Source of the DNA: PHBD01 sp964578535
GTDB taxonomy: Bacteria > Desulfobacterota > Syntrophia > Syntrophales > PHBD01
DNA length: 64,000 nt
NCBI GenBank assembly: GCA_964578535.1
Contig: CAZODI010000012.1
Coordinates: 1 to 64,000, forward strand
Direction of reading: 5' to 3'
This document shows, one piece after another, positions 1 to 9,465 of this stretch. The translations under genes and the position numbers were made by a program. Every line of letters begins with the position of its first letter. Position 1 is the stretch's first letter. The notes beneath the pieces are model-generated. The model saw only the letters and a list, made by a program, of their open reading frames with translations. It was not told where the DNA came from and made no database searches.

Positions 1-2
1 AC

Positions 3-275
3 TATTACAAGACCAAGACCGGCCGGGAGGTCGATTTCATCGTCCCGATGCGCGGCCGCCCGCAGATGCTCGTCCAGGTGTGCGAGTCTCTGGCGGCGCC
101 GCAAACGCGGAAACGGGAAACTGCGGCCTTGAGTGAGGCGATGGCCGAACTGGGCTTGAAAGCCGGAACCATCGTAACCCGCAGCGAGGACGAGCGGATC
201 GAGGCCGACGGCGGGACCATCGAAGTGGTCCCGGCATGGCGGTTCCTCCTTGAACTGCCGGAATGTTCGGAATAG
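3..275 (+). CDS. C-terminal end of a DUF4143-type AAA+ ATPase (5' truncated by window edge)
   Basis: The reading frame is open from the first bases of the window and ends at 275. The start of the visible peptide, YYKTKTGREVDFIV, is the PD-(D/E)XK-like strand pair (acidic residue in VDF, lysine nearby) seen at the C-terminus of DUF4143 ATPases, in which an N-terminal AAA+ domain precedes a nuclease-fold tail. The remaining residues, through a TGTIVTRSE-like strand to a hydrophobic end, fit the last strands of that fold. The ATPase domain lies outside the window, so nothing can be said about its Walker motifs. Its GC-rich codon use matches the core genome and contrasts with the AT-rich genes that follow, so it is probably the last core gene before the island. 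Family assignment comes from the short motif only. Confidence 0.6.
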   Translation, partial: YYKTKTGREVDFIVPMRGRPQMLVQVCESLAAPQTRKRETAALSEAMAELGLKAGTIVTRSEDERIEADGGTIEVVPAWRFLLELPECSE

Positions 276-302
276 CGGCTTGAGATTCCGGCTGGTCCGT
301 GA

Positions 303-314
303 AGGGGGCAGATC
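303..314. repeat. Half of an intergenic palindrome at the island's left edge
   Basis: The 12 bases AAGGGGGCAGAT match the left arm of the intact terminator palindrome at 21814-21845, but here the right arm is missing and AT-rich sequence follows. The gap 276-352 otherwise holds nothing recognisable. I infer that a host terminator downstream of the ATPase gene was cut here when the defence island arrived; a 12-base match alone is modest evidence. Confidence 0.35.
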
Positions 315-352
315 CCTGATTTTTACATATTAACCGATAGTCGAGTCACACC

Positions 353-1477
353 TTATAACTTTGCTGCTAAGATTTTTTCGTAAGCACTACAAATGCTCGC
401 TACAATAATTTCTACTTCATCCATACTGTTATACCTGCCATACGAAATGCGAATTGCAGATTTTGCTTGCTGTTCAGTTAGCCCCGTTGCCATTAGCACA
501 TGCGAAGGCTCGTCCTTTCCAGACATGCAAGCAGAACTCGTAGACACACATATTCCCTTTAAGTCCAATAAATACATAAGGGATTCGCCTGTTGTACCAT
601 CAAAGACTATGTTGACAAATCCGGGCAAGCGATTATTCTCATCACCGTTAATAATTATATCTGGTATTTTAGCGCGTATTCCATTTATGGTTGCCTTAAC
701 AAACGCCAATAGTTTATCGGCAATTGCGTTCATATCAACGAGGTTTTCATTGATTGCACATCCCGCTGCCACAATCCCTGCAACATTTTCAGTTCCAGCA
801 CGTACCCCGCATTCCTGCGCCCCTCCAAAGATCATAGGCGACAATAAAATGCCATTTCGTTTGTAGAGAATACCCGTTCCTTTTGCCCCATTAAATTTAT
901 GGCTGGAAGCAGTTAAAAAATCGACTTTAAGTTCCTTAACATCGACAGGTATATGACCAACTGCCTGAACTGCATCGGTGTGAAACAGAATTCCACGTTC
1001 ACGAAGATATTCCCCGATTTCAGCTATAGGTTGAATTGTCCCAATTTCGTTGTTAGCAAGCATAATAGAAACAAGTTTAGTGTCGGTACGAACGGCTTCT
1101 TTTAAGCTCTCTAACGAAACGCGGCCCTTGCTATCAACTGGTAGGTAAGTCACATCGATGCCCTTACGCTTAAGCGAATGGCATGCGTTTAGGACAGAGT
1201 GATGCTCAATAAAGGAAGTAACAACATGACCATTGCTCACGGAAGACAACACCCAACTATTGCTCTCAGATCCTCCTGAAGTGAACACAATTTCAGAAGG
1301 CTCTGCTCCTATAGCCAAGGCAACTTGCTGGCGAGCTTGTTCAACGGCGTATTTTGCTTTTATCCCGAGTGAATGCTGGCTGGAAGCGTTGCCATATTGC
1401 TGCTGCAAAAACGGGAGCATTTTCTTTAAGACACTATCCGATATTTTGGTCGTAGCAGCATTATCGGCATAAATCAT
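353..1477 (-). CDS. Cysteine desulfurase of the BREX-4 operon (NifS/DndA-like)
   Basis: This pyridoxal-phosphate enzyme takes sulfur from cysteine and leaves it as a protein persulfide. The 374-residue product begins MIYADNAATT, has the HTDAVQAVG PLP-binding stretch, the Schiff-base lysine in SSHKFNGAKGTG (K194), and the mobile-loop cysteine in STSSACMSG (C317). The open frame reaches a GTG at 1495 that overlaps the upstream stop, but the ATG at 1477 sits 4-5 bases after GGGGAG and matches the usual N-terminus, so I chose it. It is the last gene of the BREX operon, right behind the small CxxC protein. Position next to a PAPS-reductase/DndC-like gene argues for a dedicated sulfur donor, as DndA or SspA is for phosphorothioation. 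A housekeeping IscS is less likely, because no iscU, iscR or iscA is nearby. Its base composition is even more AT-rich than the rest of the operon. Confidence 0.9.
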   Translation of the reverse strand: MIYADNAATTKISDSVLKKMLPFLQQQYGNASSQHSLGIKAKYAVEQARQQVALAIGAEPSEIVFTSGGSESNSWVLSSVSNGHVVTSFIEHHSVLNACHSLKRKGIDVTYLPVDSKGRVSLESLKEAVRTDTKLVSIMLANNEIGTIQPIAEIGEYLRERGILFHTDAVQAVGHIPVDVKELKVDFLTASSHKFNGAKGTGILYKRNGILLSPMIFGGAQECGVRAGTENVAGIVAAGCAINENLVDMNAIADKLLAFVKATINGIRAKIPDIIINGDENNRLPGFVNIVFDGTTGESLMYLLDLKGICVSTSSACMSGKDEPSHVLMATGLTEQQAKSAIRISYGRYNSMDEVEIIVASICSAYEKILAAKL

Positions 1478-1491
1478 TTTTCTCCCCTGCC

Positions 1492-1701
1492 TCACCCGAA
1501 CAACGCACAGCCTTGCTGTTTAAATCCCTCTATCATTTCTTTCAGTTCCTCTTCTGTCGTCTCAAAATACGCGGCCATACACGTCATGCACATCATCTTT
1601 TCAACCTGCTGGTGGATGAGTTTCTTGTTAAGCCCAATGTCATTTTTGGTAAGTTTATCTCTGTCGCAATAGGCACAGCTGATTTGTTTACCTCCGCTCA
1701 T
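1492..1701 (-). CDS. Small double-CxxC (zinc-ribbon-like) protein between brxL and the desulfurase
   Basis: The 69-residue protein carries two CxxC pairs, C9/C12 and C38/C41, plus a lone C65 near the C-terminus. The two pairs could bind one zinc ion or an Fe-S cluster; the spacer of 25 residues is helical and charged. Its ATG overlaps the brxL stop (ATGA at 1698-1701), and its own stop lies just before the desulfurase ATG, so the three genes appear translationally coupled. I do not recognise a named family. By position it might hold sulfur as a carrier for the desulfurase persulfide (the free C65 would suit this), or be a structural zinc ribbon. Function is inferred from context only; the reality of the gene is well supported by the tight overlaps. 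Confidence 0.75.
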   Translation of the reverse strand: MSGGKQISCAYCDRDKLTKNDIGLNKKLIHQQVEKMMCMTCMAAYFETTEEELKEMIEGFKQQGCALFG

Positions 1702-3155
1702 TGAGCTACCTCGCGTAACGTATATGCGGCTACGTTCTTCCCTCCGTATTCAAACGGATCTATCCTCTGCAACTGCTGCCTGATCACCGTGCGCATCTGT
1801 ACAGCGGGCCGCAGACAGTATCGTTTGAAATCTCCCTTATCGATTCCATCCGGTTCTATGACGTGCGGGAACAGCAGTTTAAGGTAGGCCGTGCACAACC
1901 GTAAAACAGCTTCCGTGTCGCGGGTATCGGCCCCGGAAGGATAGTCCACTAGCTTTTCGACGACATGTCGGTAAATCAGATTTTCCGCCGGCTGGCGTAG
2001 CATGTGCATGATTTCAGAAAAATACTCCGTGTTGAGCGCCCATCCGTTAATTTTCAGGTTCTCACTCATGCGCGGGATGTCACGCCCCCGGATAAATCCG
2101 TGGAATCTATCAAGCAATGCCGACTCGTGAAACACGTCCGGCAGCCTTTGGAACATATCTCTGGTTTCGTCCATCTCTGTTTGCGGGATGTTACCCAGCA
2201 GGATGACACCGGCGCCGCCAATGATACGGTTCTTGCCGACGGTGATCTCACCACTCTCCATGTAAGCTTTCAACCCACCCTGCATCTCGCTTGGGTCGTT
2301 GAAGTTGATCGACTGGATTTCGTCCAGCGCTACAAAGTCATTCGAAGCAATCAGGCCAGGGCTCTTCCCATTGATGTCTCCAAACATCTTCGCCCGCGTC
2401 AGTGTCCCCCCGCTGACCAGCCAACCGTATTTCCCTACCTGCCCGAACATATACGACTTGCCCGTTCCCTTGGGTGCCAGTTCTACCAAATTCAGCCGCG
2501 GTTCTATGAACGGCAGCAGGCGCGTCAGCACCGTGTGTTTCTGTACCCAGTCTTCGTATCCTTCCGGGTTGTAATCAATCGCTCCCAACACAACGTCTAT
2601 CCATTCCTCGGCAGTGAACTGACTGCGAGCTTCCCTATAGGCGTCCAGATCAATCGTGTACGGACAGAAATTCTTGTACTCTAAGAGCGTGAAACATCCT
2701 CGAGGACTCTCGCTATCCGGGCTGCGATAGCCCAATTGTACCAATCCCCAGCCACCAGCAGTTTTTACAACATCACCTTTGATCCGGTCCCATACATAAT
2801 CCTCGATCAGCGTTTCAGCATTACTCAGCCCCAATTCCGGAATAGCAAATGTGTATTCATTGGACCGAACGCTGAATTGGATTTCAATTTTGGCCAGAAA
2901 CTTCTTCGTGCATCCCTCGCTTCGCGCTGCATCCTTCAATTCCAGCAAATTTTCCCGACGCGGGATGATTTCGTAAATGTACTTTCGCAATGCCTCAGCA
3001 TCATGGATTCTACCGTCAGACTCCGCTTTGCGCTTCAAAATCCAATCCCGCAGAAATGACGGAATCGATGCAGCTTTGAAGATGGCCACGATGTTCGGAT
3101 CCTTAAAGACAGTCGTGTCCGGGAATGTAGTCCGCAATTTTACAGTGTCAACCAT
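1698..3155 (-). CDS. brxL: BREX protein BrxL, short form without Lon protease domain
   Basis: BrxL is an AAA+ ATPase of phage-exclusion loci. The 485-residue product has an N-terminal region of about 200 residues resembling the BrxL DNA-binding part, then an AAA+ core with Walker A at APKGTGKS (227-234), Walker B at FVALDEIQ (274-281), and an arginine-rich stretch FQRLPDVFHESALLDRFHG. The protein stops about 30 residues after the lid segment RYCLRPAVQMR, where the longer BrxL proteins continue into a Lon-like protease domain with a Ser-Lys dyad. That domain is absent here and no remnant is visible before the next gene. A short family of this size exists, so this is probably a natural form and not a truncation. 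The start ATG has GAGGG 9 bases upstream. It follows pglZ by about 20 bases. Confidence 0.88.
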   Translation of the reverse strand: MVDTVKLRTTFPDTTVFKDPNIVAIFKAASIPSFLRDWILKRKAESDGRIHDAEALRKYIYEIIPRRENLLELKDAARSEGCTKKFLAKIEIQFSVRSNEYTFAIPELGLSNAETLIEDYVWDRIKGDVVKTAGGWGLVQLGYRSPDSESPRGCFTLLEYKNFCPYTIDLDAYREARSQFTAEEWIDVVLGAIDYNPEGYEDWVQKHTVLTRLLPFIEPRLNLVELAPKGTGKSYMFGQVGKYGWLVSGGTLTRAKMFGDINGKSPGLIASNDFVALDEIQSINFNDPSEMQGGLKAYMESGEITVGKNRIIGGAGVILLGNIPQTEMDETRDMFQRLPDVFHESALLDRFHGFIRGRDIPRMSENLKINGWALNTEYFSEIMHMLRQPAENLIYRHVVEKLVDYPSGADTRDTEAVLRLCTAYLKLLFPHVIEPDGIDKGDFKRYCLRPAVQMRTVIRQQLQRIDPFEYGGKNVAAYTLREVAQ

Positions 3156-3176
3156 GGTTGATTGCCCTCGGTGAAA

Positions 3177-5285
3177 CTACAGATCAAAATCGTCTTTCTC
3201 AACAATCTGCGCACGTTTTTCACTGGTCTTCGCTTTCGGCACGAACTGTCCTGATCTTGAGAAAACCACAACAGGCACTAGTCGCTCCTCTAGAGTTGCC
3301 CCACCGTGTAGCTCAAAACACTGTCCTCCGCCCTTCTTGGGTAGCCGGTTATACCCACGCACCACCCAATACCTGCCATCCAACGTTTCCTCCAGTTCCG
3401 GCGGACATCTGCCCTGCATCGCCCGCTCACGGAAGCGCCAATCTGCGACTTCCGCGTCAGCCTCACAGGCAAGCGTTCGTGCCAGCCTCGGTTTGTACTG
3501 CCACGCCAACACAGCCAGCCTCGAACTCCCGTGGTCTGCAGTGACAAGCACCCTTTCAAACTGAGTCAGCCCCTCCGCAATGCGTGGCAACACCTCATTA
3601 CCGATAACATCCAGTGCCGCAACCAAGTTCTCCTCTGCCCGCAGATCCTCGTGCGTCCTCGCACCGTTGTGCACGATGTTGTCGAACCGTTTGATGTCTG
3701 GCAACCTTCTCTTGACGTCTAGCCAATAGATGCTGTTGAATTTTGTCGTTGTCGGCAAATGCGCTTCGCTGACCGTAATTTCATCAATGCCAATATTCCG
3801 TAGCCGGGCCATTGCCACTAACATCGGCAGCCACTCCGCCCCCATTGCGTCGACAACTAACAACGCACACCCGTCGTCCGAGGCATACCGTTGTACCATC
3901 GCGTCCCTTGATTGCACTGAACTCTGAGGGACCACCCGCTGTGCCCTCTCGTAAAACTCTCGCGTTACGCGGTCAGTTATTTTGAGTTCACGGTATTCCC
4001 TGAAATACTCTTCAAGTGTGACATCGCCGAAAACGAGATCCATATTTAAATAGGTTGTGGTTTCTGGATACACAACCTTTACGATGTTCGACACAATGCC
4101 ATCCGCAGCGCAACGCCGCAGTAATTCCGCCCGCTCCGCATCCGTCCCGCAATTCAACCATGGCGCAACTCGCGATGTTGATTCGCCCACGCAACGTGCA
4201 ATGAACTGCCTGATGTCCGCGTCGGACATTCTAACGTCTGCTTCCCGTATAGCATCCCGACGTTCGCTATCAAGAGCCATCGATTCATCCAGCCATTCCG
4301 CCGCGCCCATTACGTATGCGGAGCGGAAGTTGCCAACAACAACCCTCTCTTGCCTTACAACATAATCAAGGTAACTCCCCTTGGATGCGACGTGTTTTAA
4401 CAGCCACAGTAACACTTCGCGCGCCGCGCCCGTGCGTTTGTCAAACACGCACAAGACGCGCTTTGCGATTCCACCTTCAGGGAAAAACAGCGTCTTGATC
4501 GTTTCCGACAATATTTTCCCCTCACCCTCTTTACCCAGCTCGCACATCAACCGCAAGGCATCTTCGGACAAGCTCACATCTTCCACATCGTAAAATACAC
4601 GAACGAAATCCCTTAAATTCACCACCTGTCGCACTTCAGCGTTGATCCCCGCCAATTCTCGCCCTTCCGTGGCAACAACAATCCGCCGAACATAGCTGTC
4701 GTTCGGATGTTCCTCTATATATCGCAAATACTTCTGAAATGTGTCGCACGCGTCCGGGATGAAGGATGCTAAATCGTCTCCGACCAGCGTCACCTCCATA
4801 CGCCCCGCTTCGATCTTAGGAACGACCTGTTCGGCGTCAATTTCAATCAGTTGTTTCCCATGGTGGTAACGCGGATTGGTAAAAACTTCCTTAATAGTCA
4901 ATCCAATTTCGTTATCACACCGCAAAAAACAAACCGTTTCCCGCCCAGACACACCGTCTATCCATTCTCGTAAAGCGACAATCGCAGCCCGTCTATTCTC
5001 GTCCGTTAACAACGCAAGATAGCCGGGCATCCCCAGCAACAGCACAGCCTTACCACTTGTCTCCTGTGCAGTCATCGCATCACGCACCCGCCCGAAAACT
5101 TCGTCAGGCATTGGGAGCCACGCCCGTTCTTTCACCAGATCGCTCAAACGCAACTCAAAGTCGTCGCGTTCCCGATAGAATCGTCGCAACGCCGTCCAGA
5201 TCTCGCCCGGAGGTACGATCACTACCCGCGCCTTCGCCTCCGCGAGGGGATTCCTGATGTATTCGCAATACTCGATCAGTGTCAT
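3177..5285 (-). CDS. pglZ: BREX alkaline-phosphatase-superfamily protein PglZ (type 4)
   Basis: PglZ is a core protein of every BREX type and belongs to the alkaline phosphatase/phosphodiesterase superfamily. In this 702-residue product the metal-binding motifs sit in the C-terminal third: LLVVDAMGAEW (Asp479), VTADHGSSRLA (around 582-591) and ELHGGATLEERLVPV (around 660), which is the typical PglZ ending. The N-terminal 450 residues are not recognisable beyond being mostly helical and charged. It starts 4 bases after the brxC stop, which indicates co-translation in the operon. Placement between brxC and brxL, and a neighbouring brxP, fits the type 4 order. Its biochemical role in BREX is not known from sequence. 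Confidence 0.93.
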   Translation of the reverse strand: MTLIEYCEYIRNPLAEAKARVVIVPPGEIWTALRRFYRERDDFELRLSDLVKERAWLPMPDEVFGRVRDAMTAQETSGKAVLLLGMPGYLALLTDENRRAAIVALREWIDGVSGRETVCFLRCDNEIGLTIKEVFTNPRYHHGKQLIEIDAEQVVPKIEAGRMEVTLVGDDLASFIPDACDTFQKYLRYIEEHPNDSYVRRIVVATEGRELAGINAEVRQVVNLRDFVRVFYDVEDVSLSEDALRLMCELGKEGEGKILSETIKTLFFPEGGIAKRVLCVFDKRTGAAREVLLWLLKHVASKGSYLDYVVRQERVVVGNFRSAYVMGAAEWLDESMALDSERRDAIREADVRMSDADIRQFIARCVGESTSRVAPWLNCGTDAERAELLRRCAADGIVSNIVKVVYPETTTYLNMDLVFGDVTLEEYFREYRELKITDRVTREFYERAQRVVPQSSVQSRDAMVQRYASDDGCALLVVDAMGAEWLPMLVAMARLRNIGIDEITVSEAHLPTTTKFNSIYWLDVKRRLPDIKRFDNIVHNGARTHEDLRAEENLVAALDVIGNEVLPRIAEGLTQFERVLVTADHGSSRLAVLAWQYKPRLARTLACEADAEVADWRFRERAMQGRCPPELEETLDGRYWVVRGYNRLPKKGGGQCFELHGGATLEERLVPVVVFSRSGQFVPKAKTSEKRAQIVEKDDFDL

Positions 5286-5289
5286 GGTA

Positions 5290-8200
5290 TTACTCCAGCA
5301 CCGAAAGCCCTACATCGGGGATATGATCAATCATCTTCAGGAGCAGTATCTTCGCATCGGCATCGGTAAGCATATTCACTTTTTCCGCAGCCTGCTTCCG
5401 CACATTATTATCATATCCTTGCTTGACGAACGCCTCGACCGCTTCGCGAAGCCCTCCGTCCGTCAACCATCGGCCCGGTGCGTCACCCAATTTTCCGCAC
5501 AGCCAATCGCTTAATTCTCCGACACTGAAACCGATTTTTTGATAACGCGCGGGCAGCACCCGTTTGAGGAATTTTTTACCCGCCGTGGCCACATCCACAA
5601 ATGCACCCTCTTTTTCAAGTTCGTCATGCACAGAGTGTAAGCGTTCCTTCGATACCCCTTCCGGATTTGCAACCGCATCTATGACACTCTTGGCATCATC
5701 AACCGCCAATACACATTCGGCAGGCAGCGCGTGTTTGTGGCTCCACTCAACAGGCGATTCCGTGCCTGTCCGTTCGCGCCACAGTGCAGCCACCTGCTTG
5801 GAAACCAGCCTCTGACTGTATTCCTCGATCTTGCCACGCCCTTGCGTTTTGAAAATCTGCTCATCGACTCTTGCTGAATCTGAAGGAAAGGTGTTGTAGA
5901 GTTCACGTCCTTCTTTTATTGCGATCGGCCAGATCTCTCCGAAAATTTCCTGCATCGCATCCAATTGCCGCGCTTGTGCCTTGTCGAAGAACACCTCGCG
6001 GATAACCTTATCTTGCTGTTCCAGAATCTCTCCAAAGGTTATCACGTCCTCGCCAACCAACAATGGCCTGTCGATTAATGTAAAGAAGTGCTGCAGCGCT
6101 GGATGCTTTCTCTCCCAGAACTTCGTCGGTACTTTGTTCTCACACAGCACTACATTGCTTAAGTGTTTCAGCGCGTCCTCGAAGCTCATGTATCCCGATG
6201 AGCCAATCAACCCTTGGATATGCTCTAGGCACAGCGCCTTCCGGTAAACCTCTTCCAGTACTGATTCGGCATCATCGCGCTTCCACAGCCAACCGCTCGT
6301 TGCTGCAAAACGGTTTTTGACCGCCTTAATATAGAAGTGCGACGAATCACCTATACGCTCCGCCGCCTCTTTCAATTCCGGCTTAACGCCATCCACATAC
6401 TGCTGGAATGCCTCCTCAAACACCACCGGTGTCATGTACTTGGCCATTGCCTCCGCCAGCCCGGGCGTTACCAAAAGAATCTCGCCAATCTCTTTCACCT
6501 TGCTGCCGCGAGTCTCGGTGTCTCCTTTGGAACTGATACTGTTCGCCGCACACAGCGCATTGATTACCTTGCCCATCATCTCCACGCCCGGCTCCGCTTG
6601 CGCACGGATATACTCTGGAAGCACCCACAGCGGAACGCGTTGAGAAATTTGCTCCAGCCGTGTCCCGACCGCGTTCAACGCCGCTTCCACCGTACCGTCC
6701 GCAAGCGGAGTGTTCCCAAAAATCACACAGCTTTGTTCAATGAACGCTTTTTCCTCTTTGGATAGGCGACAGATTAGTTTTTCGTTCTTGATTGCATTGG
6801 CGCCATCGTCTTTCACCACTGCCTCGATGATTGCCGCCAGCGTCGTCACGTCCAGCGCCTTACTTGTCACACCATCCGTCCACTGCAGTTTTCGCTGTCC
6901 CGTCAACCATGTCTTCAACACGAATCCCATCACGAAGGCCGAATGTGGAACACACAGCAGTCCGTACGGCGGTCGCTGCAGGTCGATGTAGAGTTTGCGT
7001 ATGGAGCAGGTATTACCTGCGCCCACTGTGTTGTCCAGCCGTTTCTTGCATAAATCCCTTAACTGTGTCAGCGGATGGTTAGGATTCGCATCGAACCATG
7101 CATCCTCGCCAGTGACACCTTTTTTCTTCCACGTAGCCACAACATTTTTACAAGCACCAGGCTTCGTGAACCTGTCGAACTCTATGCCCGCGATCGCCCA
7201 ACTCTGCAGGCCGGTCGGTAAAGCGAATGCACTGATGTTAAAGCCGCACAGATCGTCCGTGTATGCTTTAAATGTCTGTTTCGCATAGCTGGTGAGCCAG
7301 TCTCTTTTCAATTGCCCCCACGTCACTTCCTCAATGAACGGCTCCCCGTTTGGATTGGGTTTGTACACTCTGAGTTTGGCAGCACTTGTCACTTTAGATT
7401 GCCACGCTGCATTGGCGGTTCTTATCTGCGTCTCGAACACCTTCTTGCTCGCGCTGTCGCTTGCTAATGCGAGACGGGCGCTGTTTTCCGTGAAGTCTTC
7501 CCATGCTTTCACGTTATCGCGGCAGAAATTGACCTCCGGAAGCGTCACGAACAACATCCGGTGGTCTTTGAACTGTTTTGCCAACTCTTTTGCCTTCTCG
7601 GAGATGTCTTTTTGTTCCTGCTCGTCCCGCGCCAGAATGAATTGCACAAGCACTCGGTTCCCATTGAGACTAAAAGAGTCGCGTTTTGCTATGCTTGATG
7701 GAGTAATACCTTTTAAGCTGGACACACGAACATCAAAACGCCCGCCGTAATTGACACCTTTCAACTGTCTAATTAGCTCCGACTCAGTGTCTCTAAGCAC
7801 GAGGTCACCAAACTTGCCCTCCAACGCAGCTTTCTTCTCCTCGATCTCCTTTGGATCCGATCGGTTACGGAATCGTTCGCAACGCCCGTTCATAATTGCG
7901 AAACAATGCTTCTGCTCCAGATTACGCAGGATCATATCCACACCCTGCAAAGCTCCATCGCCCTCGAAACTACGTTGGATATTTTCCACAGCCGCGCTCA
8001 GTAGCGGATGTCCCGTTCCCTGCAGTTGTTCGATCAAGCCAAACAACAACACCGCTTTGAATACGCGCCGTTCGTCCGGCTGCAAATCCTGTTCACGCCG
8101 AGCGTATTCAGCGCGCGCTTCTTGAACAGCTTGCCCCGTCCCCAAATCGTCCCGTTCCACAAAATACCGCCACAAATGATCCACCGTAATGAACTGGTAA

Positions 8201-9444
8201 CCAGAAATATCCAGCCCACCTTTCTCAATAAAAGCCCTGAACTCCTCACCGTTCAGAAACTCGAACATGCTCCGCTGGTTTGATCCGATCGCCACCGATA
8301 GATGCTTCAGCAGGAAAGCCGCCATTGGATGTATCGGCAGGATACCCTTGAAATCCGCCGCTTCGATGCCCGCCTTGTTGACGGCCATGTAGTTTTCAGC
8401 GACACCGTTCACGCTGTGCCACAACGCATCGCGCTCTTGCCTCCACTCCGTTTCTTTCTCCGGTTTGAAAACAAAGGCGTCTGCCGCCAGTTTCAGCGCC
8501 GTTTCGTTAGGCAAATCCAACCGCTTGAACGAAAACCGGTCGTTTAACTTCCTCGCACTCTCCGAACCAGCAGCCAAATAGGACGAAATCTCCATGTGCG
8601 TCACCGGAACGATATAATACCGGCCCTGATGTGCGGCCTCCGCCAGCTGTTCCAGCGTCTTTAATTCCGTACGGTTACGATCCATGAACGCCGAGAACTC
8701 GTCCCAGATATAGACCAACTTTGAAATGCCGTTTGCTTTCAAGGATGAGTCCACCCACGTAAGAAATTCTTCCGCGCTCGAACCCAGATAGATGTGCCGC
8801 GCCTCCAGAACTTGCATTGCATCGCTGACCAACCCCGCCTCCAGACTCGTATCCCGCAGCTTCTTCTCCAACGCATCCGATGTTTTGATGCCCGTGTTTA
8901 GGTGCGAGAGCCGCGCTTGCATCGCGTCACGCGCCGCGAAGAAATACGGCTCATCCTGTCGTATGCGCTCAATAACATCATCCAACTTGCCTTTCAGAGA
9001 AAGCGTGTATCCACCCACTTCCAATGCCTTTGTTATTCCGCGCTGCAAGCGCATCAGAAATTGGTTTTTTGCATCCACACCGTCGGTGTTAACGTCATAA
9101 ACGACGAGCGTCTTTTCGCCTCGCTGCTTCAGCACCCCTTTACGCACAGGATCCGGTATCTGTGCTTTTCGCAAATCCAGCCACTTCAGGACGCGCACCT
9201 CGTCGTCCGTGAACAGTTTTTGCAATACTAGCGACGCATGGCTCTTGCCTGTGCCGTAGGCACCCGTGATCCATAGTGTTTTTTTCCCGCCGTTTAGGCT
9301 ATTAAGTAATCCTCGCAAAATCTCTACAAACGAGTCGTGCGGGTAAAACGCCAGCCATGTTTCTGGGCTTTTATCGATGTTTGCACGCGTCATGATTGGC
9401 GCGTAATCCGGTCTGATCCCAAAATAATCTTTATAGTATGCCAT
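5290..9444 (-). CDS. brxC: BREX ATPase BrxC (type 4)
   Basis: The 1384-residue protein is a large P-loop ATPase of the BrxC/PglY class (DUF499-related). Walker A is GAYGTGKS at 61-68, preceded by a KTLWITG strand, and Walker B is KLVYIWDEFSAF at about 242-253. A long C-terminal region of more than 1000 residues, rich in helices and with scattered KxWxxR-type basic patches, follows. The length is typical for BrxC (about 1200-1400). The start ATG follows GGGGGA about 10 bases upstream, and the gene begins 21 bases after the brxP stop. BrxC is essential for both defence and modification in the BREX systems studied; that is family knowledge. Nothing in the gene looks broken. Confidence 0.93.
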   Translation of the reverse strand: MAYYKDYFGIRPDYAPIMTRANIDKSPETWLAFYPHDSFVEILRGLLNSLNGGKKTLWITGAYGTGKSHASLVLQKLFTDDEVRVLKWLDLRKAQIPDPVRKGVLKQRGEKTLVVYDVNTDGVDAKNQFLMRLQRGITKALEVGGYTLSLKGKLDDVIERIRQDEPYFFAARDAMQARLSHLNTGIKTSDALEKKLRDTSLEAGLVSDAMQVLEARHIYLGSSAEEFLTWVDSSLKANGISKLVYIWDEFSAFMDRNRTELKTLEQLAEAAHQGRYYIVPVTHMEISSYLAAGSESARKLNDRFSFKRLDLPNETALKLAADAFVFKPEKETEWRQERDALWHSVNGVAENYMAVNKAGIEAADFKGILPIHPMAAFLLKHLSVAIGSNQRSMFEFLNGEEFRAFIEKGGLDISGYQFITVDHLWRYFVERDDLGTGQAVQEARAEYARREQDLQPDERRVFKAVLLFGLIEQLQGTGHPLLSAAVENIQRSFEGDGALQGVDMILRNLEQKHCFAIMNGRCERFRNRSDPKEIEEKKAALEGKFGDLVLRDTESELIRQLKGVNYGGRFDVRVSSLKGITPSSIAKRDSFSLNGNRVLVQFILARDEQEQKDISEKAKELAKQFKDHRMLFVTLPEVNFCRDNVKAWEDFTENSARLALASDSASKKVFETQIRTANAAWQSKVTSAAKLRVYKPNPNGEPFIEEVTWGQLKRDWLTSYAKQTFKAYTDDLCGFNISAFALPTGLQSWAIAGIEFDRFTKPGACKNVVATWKKKGVTGEDAWFDANPNHPLTQLRDLCKKRLDNTVGAGNTCSIRKLYIDLQRPPYGLLCVPHSAFVMGFVLKTWLTGQRKLQWTDGVTSKALDVTTLAAIIEAVVKDDGANAIKNEKLICRLSKEEKAFIEQSCVIFGNTPLADGTVEAALNAVGTRLEQISQRVPLWVLPEYIRAQAEPGVEMMGKVINALCAANSISSKGDTETRGSKVKEIGEILLVTPGLAEAMAKYMTPVVFEEAFQQYVDGVKPELKEAAERIGDSSHFYIKAVKNRFAATSGWLWKRDDAESVLEEVYRKALCLEHIQGLIGSSGYMSFEDALKHLSNVVLCENKVPTKFWERKHPALQHFFTLIDRPLLVGEDVITFGEILEQQDKVIREVFFDKAQARQLDAMQEIFGEIWPIAIKEGRELYNTFPSDSARVDEQIFKTQGRGKIEEYSQRLVSKQVAALWRERTGTESPVEWSHKHALPAECVLAVDDAKSVIDAVANPEGVSKERLHSVHDELEKEGAFVDVATAGKKFLKRVLPARYQKIGFSVGELSDWLCGKLGDAPGRWLTDGGLREAVEAFVKQGYDNNVRKQAAEKVNMLTDADAKILLLKMIDHIPDVGLSVLE

Positions 9445-9465
9445 GTCTTATGGTCCCCCTGTTGG

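Noticed and set aside
353..1477. Housekeeping IscS/NifS interpretation of the desulfurase
   Set aside because: No isc, suf or nif assembly genes adjacent, and the gene is the coupled end of the BREX operon in AT-rich DNA.
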